NCBI GenBank assembly: GCA_034401795.1
Contig: CM067370.1
Span: 52,093,380-52,157,379 of the forward strand
Source: Chaetoderma sp. LZ-2023a
Taxonomy: Eukaryota > Mollusca > Caudofoveata > Chaetodermatida > Chaetodermatidae
DNA: 64,000 nt
Reading direction: 5' to 3'
Shown: piece after piece, positions 59,320-64,000 of the stretch
Layout of the letters: each line of letters starts with the position of its first letter
Position numbering within the stretch: the first letter of the stretch is position 1
The notes under the pieces: model-generated
Databases searched by the model: none
What the model was told of the DNA's origin: nothing
Seen by the model: only the letters and a program-made list of their open reading frames with translations
Translations under genes and position numbers: made by a program

Positions 59320-59965
59320 CATGGCCGCCATTCAATCGTAAATACTAAAGGACACATATATCAGCATATATATATTGAGTAGTTGAGTCGAATAAGTTTA
59401 AAACTATATGTTTTTCAAGGCAAAGAAGTCCATTTGTATACTTGCACGATGATTGAATACTTGCTTAATACGGAAATCCAAGATGGGCGCCATTCAATCG
59501 TAAATACAAAAAGATATATATCGGCATATTTATTGAATATTTGACTTAAACAAGCTTTAAACTCTAGGTATTCAAGTCAATGAAGTCAATTTATATACTT
59601 GCACAATGATTGAATGCTTGCTTAATACAGAAATCCAAGATGGCCAGCGTTCAACCATAAATACTAAAAGATGCATATATGTGTATCAGCATATGCACTG
59701 AATATTTGAATTAAATAAATTTTGACCTATATATTTTTTAAGCCAAGGAAGTGAATTTGTATACTCTTACGATGATTGTTTGCTTGCTTAATATGGAAAT
59801 CCAAGATGACCACCATCAACTTAAATAACAATTGACGCATATATCAGAATTTATATTGAGTTTTTAAGCAAATAAGCTTTGAACTATAGGTTGTTCAACT
59901 CAAGAAAGTCAATTAATATACTCCCACGCTGATTGGATCCTTGCTTAATACAGAAATACAAGATG
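59320..59965 (+). repeat. Subterminal tandem repeats, about 165-bp unit, 4 copies
   Basis: The block AATCCAAGATGG..GCCATTCAA, CGTAAATACTAAAGG, ATATCAGCATAT and GATGATTGAATACTTGCTT recurs near 59308, 59465, 59632 and 59800, with an end near 59950. The right arm of the unit has only one copy plus a start, so the array expanded on one side. Confidence 0.8.
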
Positions 59966-60379
59966 GTCGATGACTTTAAGACCAGTTTCTCCATCAACAA
60001 AACGGAAAACATTTTTGATTCAGATCTAGAATATCCCACTGATAGAAATGCCTAGTTTTATGTTATTTTGTGTATGAAATTTCTAAAATAAATTCCAATT
60101 GTGACATGTTTGTACACTATGGATAATCATCCTCAACTTCGTCGTGGGCCTTATCATCGTCATCATCATCATCAGCGTCGTCAACATCTGCCATATTGTC
60201 ATTTGTTCGTTGGTTTAAGAAACTGTCAGATCGGCCACATTTGCCAATCACAGAGCAACCAAGTTACACAGCTGTGCACCCGCATCTGAGGGATGAGCCC
60301 ATGTCTCTGTATAACCAGGCTTTTACAAAGTTGTGTAGATATGACTGATTTCCCAGTAAGGACGAGACTGTTAGGAATA

Positions 60380-63060
60380 TTTAACTGTTCATTGTGGACA
60401 AAGGTTTGTCACATATCATATCAATTAACCATGTCTTATTTTTCACGACACTAAGCACAACCTGCTGTGGTGGGGGAGGCAAGTTTAGAGACAGTTGATG
60501 CTCTATAGATGCTTGACCTGTACGTGAGCATCTAGAGCCACTTTTAATACTATACTCACAGTATCGGGCGAAGAGTACATTCACTTTGCCGGTGTCTATG
60601 TCTCTCGATGATATATTTAACAAAATTCATAACTAGGACTTTGACACTGCCCTTGGATCACCAATGAATGACCCAAAGGATGGCACACTCATCTATGATA
60701 ATTGCATCTGGCGGCATAATTGTATGGACTGACTGTTCTACGGTTCTACATGGAGGTTATTCTTCAATATTGATTTGGCTTTAGCAATCCATAGTTCTCC
60801 AGTTTTTTTTCTCAAACATCGATGTCAGAAGTGGTGCTCTAGTTCATAGGTGATTATTTCTTCACATTAACATCACGAGAGTTCACGAGTGCCATGACAC
60901 GTGCGAATATAAGTCCGGGTTCGTACTCTTCCATGGATGCTGCAATTGCTTTCTTTTTGCCTTCTTTTATTGTGACATACTCTGTTCTTCTAGGGTTGAT
61001 TAAATCCCTCAGGCCAGCTTGACTCATACTCATGCATACACTCTTTACCAACACTCACATCGTTATCTACATTTACACGATCTGGGCATATATGACCAGA
61101 AGCTATATTCACAGGAGAAAGTGAGTGATCTGCAGCATTCATAGTCAACATACTGTGATAGCCTTTCTCTGAGGACCCGTCAATCAGTTTCATCATATTT
61201 GATCCGTGATGGCATCGCCTCTTTGTTGGTATTGTCATCCACTGATGTGATTTCAAGTCTGCCCATATCCTTTATCAGTCTACTACATATGTGTAGGCTT
61301 AATGCACAATGGCGAACAGCTTTCTCATTCAATGTTATTCCAATGAGTCCACCTGGCCCAATGTCCATAGTGCATAAATGTTGTCTATGAATATATCCGT
61401 CCATATTCCATTCCATAGTTCTCGTCTATGTCGCTGAACGTGTTCCCCTTTAGAAATCTCCAGCGGTTCTCCATGCAATTTTCCATCGATCTGAGATAGA
61501 TAAGGCCATACCATGCATAATGAATGTGACCACTGGCAAAGAAGTATGGCATCATTTCGTTGACTGTCCACAGGTGTAGTACCCAATCTCCTTCATGCTC
61601 AGCTCTAATGAACATCATCATTAATAATATCAGTGTTATGAAGTTTTCTACCCAATGTTTTGTTGTCCTGCTTGCTTGCAATCTGTCGTTGAGTTCCTGC
61701 ATAATTTCATCAAATCTCTTGACTTCTTATGAAGAATTTCCTCCATAGCGACCCGCAGTACTCTAATGTTTAGAGGGAAACCCTTGCTAGTGAGCATTTT
61801 TGGCGCACTAGCAAAGCCAGATTTCATTAATCCTTCCAGTCTACTGCCAGCCATTAAACCTCCTACAGCACCAACATGGCTCATTAGGAAGTGCATTCCT
61901 CCGAGACGAAGAATGAAATCCTGATCAAAATGTTCTGGGTACGCCCATTGCTTATTGAAGACAACACGGTAGACTTGTAGACGTCCAGTAAATATGGTTG
62001 TGATCAACTTTCTTTTTAAGTGTCTTGGCTTCCATCATAACGGTTTTCATCGTGTTCGGGTCATATGTATACACTGCTTAGGTACGTGGTTTTAATCCAT
62101 GTGCATTTATTCACGCAATCTTGGTGTTGAAACCACCAAACTGGGGTATACATGTCTTTATACATCAAAATCATGACATTTCAACCGTTCTATGAGTCTT
62201 TGTTGTGCTAACACTTTCAGAGGAAGATTACCCCTTTTGACAATATTTGTCTTTTAGGGCCATGGTATGATGATATCATCTACCAGGTGGGGTAGACTCT
62301 GATATCTTTCCTTTTGAGTCTTGATTATTCTCAATGTCATCAATGTCTGGCCACACTTGTGTCATCAATAGGTCTAAGGAATGTGTTGATTTCTGTCCAT
62401 TGATTGAGGAAATCTTGGCATCGAAGTTATCCGCAATGGCTTGTACTAGACCTGTATCTGGTGAGTGAATAACATGCAGTTGTGGTTCCTTTGATGCAAT
62501 CGCTCCTGCCGATGCATTAAATCGCAGTATTTCGTTATATGAACAGCAGATACCAAGATAATGAAGCTTCAATGAGATTTTGCCCGTCAAGCCTAGCACC
62601 AATCCGAATTTGCGATAGTGTTGTACGATTCGTGATGGCATTCCTGATTACAAATGAAGTGTTTCTAAGATTGTCTGAAAGATTTTCTAAAAGTGACAGA
62701 AGGGTTACACTGGCATAATCAATGTTTGTTTTCTGGTCCACACAAATAGTGTGTATGCCCTTATTAGGCTCTTAAGTCTTTACACTCACAAAATTATTTT
62801 ACTAACATTCTTAACCATAACGTCGCTATTATTGTCTTCAATGAGGTTAAGCATACCTGGCATGGTATCATGGAAACAGAAGACGGGATAGTCCTGGAGC
62901 ATAGAAACACACTAATTTGTCATACAAATTCATCTGCAGGGTTTGCTTGTCCCTACTGATGCCATCCACAAGTTTATCAAATGCACAATCAGTATTATTT
63001 GTGTGATCAATTTCAACACCATGTTCTATTCTTCTACACATAAGTTTCTTCCGGTAACTG
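60380..63060 (-). pseudogene. Uncharacterised multicopy animal protein, decayed copy
   Basis: I do not know its function. Minus-strand segments in order match a large protein family that I know from many cnidarian, mollusc and lancelet genomes only as uncharacterised. Segments: LHYLGICCSYNEILRF, then VQAIADNFDAKISSINGQKS (family: AxDNxDHNxxTxxGxxTFHG); RLGGMHFLMSHVGAVGGLMA and GSRLEGLMKSGFAS (family: LGGFHxxMxFLGxxGxxMxGSGLEE); FIRAEHEGDWVLHLWTVNEM and MPYFFASGHIHYAWYGLIYL; GLIGITLNEKAVRHCALSLH; NIASGHICPDRVNVDNDVSV. The copy is broken and lies in more than one frame. No transposase or recombinase catalytic motif was recognised. An adjacent aspartate/histidine pattern could hide a nuclease, but that is speculation. 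Confidence 0.7.
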
Positions 63061-63159
63061 TCATGGTAACGATAATCTGCTGCATAGAGATCGCTAACAG
63101 CACCTTATAGATTCACCTCAACCTGGCTTGACCGAAGAAAACAGTGGCCAGGTTGACTG

Positions 63160-63375
63160 TTCTTAGATGGCTAGTTGGTTAGCTAGTTTTCACTAAAATA
63201 TTTATTGAAAATCTGCAAAGATGGGAAGAAATTGCCATTTAATATTTTGAATCCATATTATAGTATTCAATAAAATACTAGTTCGAAATTCGCAATGAAA
63301 CAGCAATTTGAGTTGCTTTGCAGACTTAATCCATGTTTTAGTGAAAACTAACTAACCAACTAACCATCTAGGAAC
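63160..63375. mobile_element. Short TIR MITE, about 216 bp
   Basis: The left arm, GTTCTTAGATGGCTAGTTGG followed by TTAGCTAGTTTTCACTAAAA, mirrors the right arm, TTTTAGTGAAAACTAAC followed by TAACCAACTAACCATCTAGG. Just right of it, ACTAACCATCTAGGAACACA is tandemly repeated about 3 times (63339-63416). No coding sequence. Inserted inside the 4.6-kb unit. Confidence 0.82.
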
Positions 63376-63769
63376 ACAACTAACCATCTAGGAACACAAT
63401 TAACCATCTAGGAACTGCAAAACTGGCCAATATATGCCTTCTGCCACATTGTTATTAACCAGAGATCGAAACGGAGACCATATTGGATTTGTGTATATGG
63501 AAGTATCCAATCATCATAAAAATATGAACATTGGACTTCCTGACCTGAAAAACATATAGATCAAAACTTACTTGACTAAAATATTCAAAATATCTGCTGA
63601 GATATCTGTTTATATATTTGCGTGTGAATGGCGGCCATCTTGAATTTCACAAATTCCTCAAGCGTGACAGGGTGGCACCCGCTGGATTATCATTCTCGAC
63701 GATTACCCATCGCAAACAACTATGCACCATAAAATTCCTGGTTCATCTTTATTTTCACCAGACTACTTT

Positions 63770-63915
63770 GCAATGCCCATTTACAGGCCAAAAGAAAACT
63801 ATCAAAAAAAATTTATATTTAAAATGTGTGCCTCTGTTTATAGGCAAGCCAGTCATTGTAGTGGTAAATTTTTTAAATTATTCTTCTGTTAGACATTCAC
63901 TTGGCAAAACTTCCC
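63770..63915. repeat. Family-1 MITE remnant
   Basis: CAATGCCCATTTACAGGCCA, AGCCAGTCATTGTAGTGGTA and AATTTTTTAAATTATTCTTC match the family centre. Both ends lost, the left one at the boundary of the 4.6-kb unit. Confidence 0.6.
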
Positions 63916-64000
63916 AATTCATTGAATTTCTACTTGTGACTCTTGATTCAGAAAGAGCCAGCTTGAGAACAATAAAACAATGACTTGACTCGGCGCTCTA

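Larger units (their letters stand above)
59161..63765 (-). mobile_element. 4.6-kb unit with inverted terminal arms and uncharacterised coding region
   Basis: Left arm about 59161-59478 and right arm about 63468-63765 are inverted copies of about 300 bases. Both begin TAGTCTGGT and share GGAATTTTATGGTGCAT, GATAATCCAGCGGGTGCCAC, TTGAGGAATTTG and a GATGGCCGCCATTC-type block. No clear target duplication was found at the outer edges. The left arm runs into extra tandem copies of its inner part. Between the arms, minus-strand coding remnants (about 63060-60380) belong to one large protein family; a small MITE is inserted at 63160. Arms plus a single coding region suggest a mobile element. The alternative is a multicopy gene with flanking repeats caught in an inverted duplication. 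Confidence 0.6.

Noticed and set aside
59161-63765. Assigning the 4.6-kb unit to Polintons because termini resemble AGT...ACT
   Set aside because: No polymerase, integrase or other hallmark part was recognised, the unit is far too short, and no 6-bp duplication is visible.

Overview
This is animal nuclear DNA, most likely from a marine invertebrate. The evidence is spliced exons with GT/AG borders, AT-rich sequence, dense short inverted-repeat transposons, several non-LTR retrotransposons, a Penelope-like element and invertebrate-type tandem repeats. Motifs such as TAGGCCTATA and ACATGTACATGTA recur as they do in echinoderm, hemichordate and mollusc genomes. I cannot fix the phylum.

The only host gene I recognise is YIPF3 on the + strand. 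It encodes a five-span Golgi membrane protein of the Yip1 domain family. Ten exons (23323-46265) join in perfect phase into 348 codons plus stop and match the family from the N-terminal acidic region to the luminal C-terminus. A 36-base exon at 6826-6861 is a plausible first coding exon and would give 360 residues, against about 350 in the human protein. A near-identical copy of the first secure exon lies 1.3 kb upstream of it at 21999-22110, beside a retroelement fragment.

Layout. 0.5-3.6 kb: broken non-LTR retrotransposon. 3.6-6.6 kb: tandem array of about 1.05-1.28 kb units. 7-15.5 kb: two further LINE copies and a deleted remnant, one of them split by a 1.33 kb hAT element with a perfect 8-bp target duplication. 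16.1-19 kb: Penelope-like element with a promoter-like block of seven CGGGTACA-type repeats and a TATA box. 20.1-21.9 kb: fragment resembling the Gag region of a DIRS-like element (fossil). 22-46 kb: YIPF3, its introns full of MITEs, three hAT/TIR elements, a 2.1 kb TTAA-flanked element and a Tc1 transposon. 46-59 kb: intergenic tandem repeats, MITEs, a tRNA-derived SINE and a hAT nested in a MITE. 59.2-63.8 kb: a 4.6 kb unit with inverted terminal arms. It holds minus-strand coding remnants of a large, multicopy animal protein family that I know only as uncharacterised.

Two themes stand out. The first is a swarm of foldback MITE families inserted at TTAA with CCCTTTAA- or CACTTTCA-type ends. 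Several share a central hairpin built on TTGCTGCC/GGCAGCAA and TGTTGAATATTTTGAA. The design suggests mobilisation by a piggyBac-like enzyme not encoded here. The second is the 59.2-63.8 kb unit, the best candidate for an undescribed mobile element.
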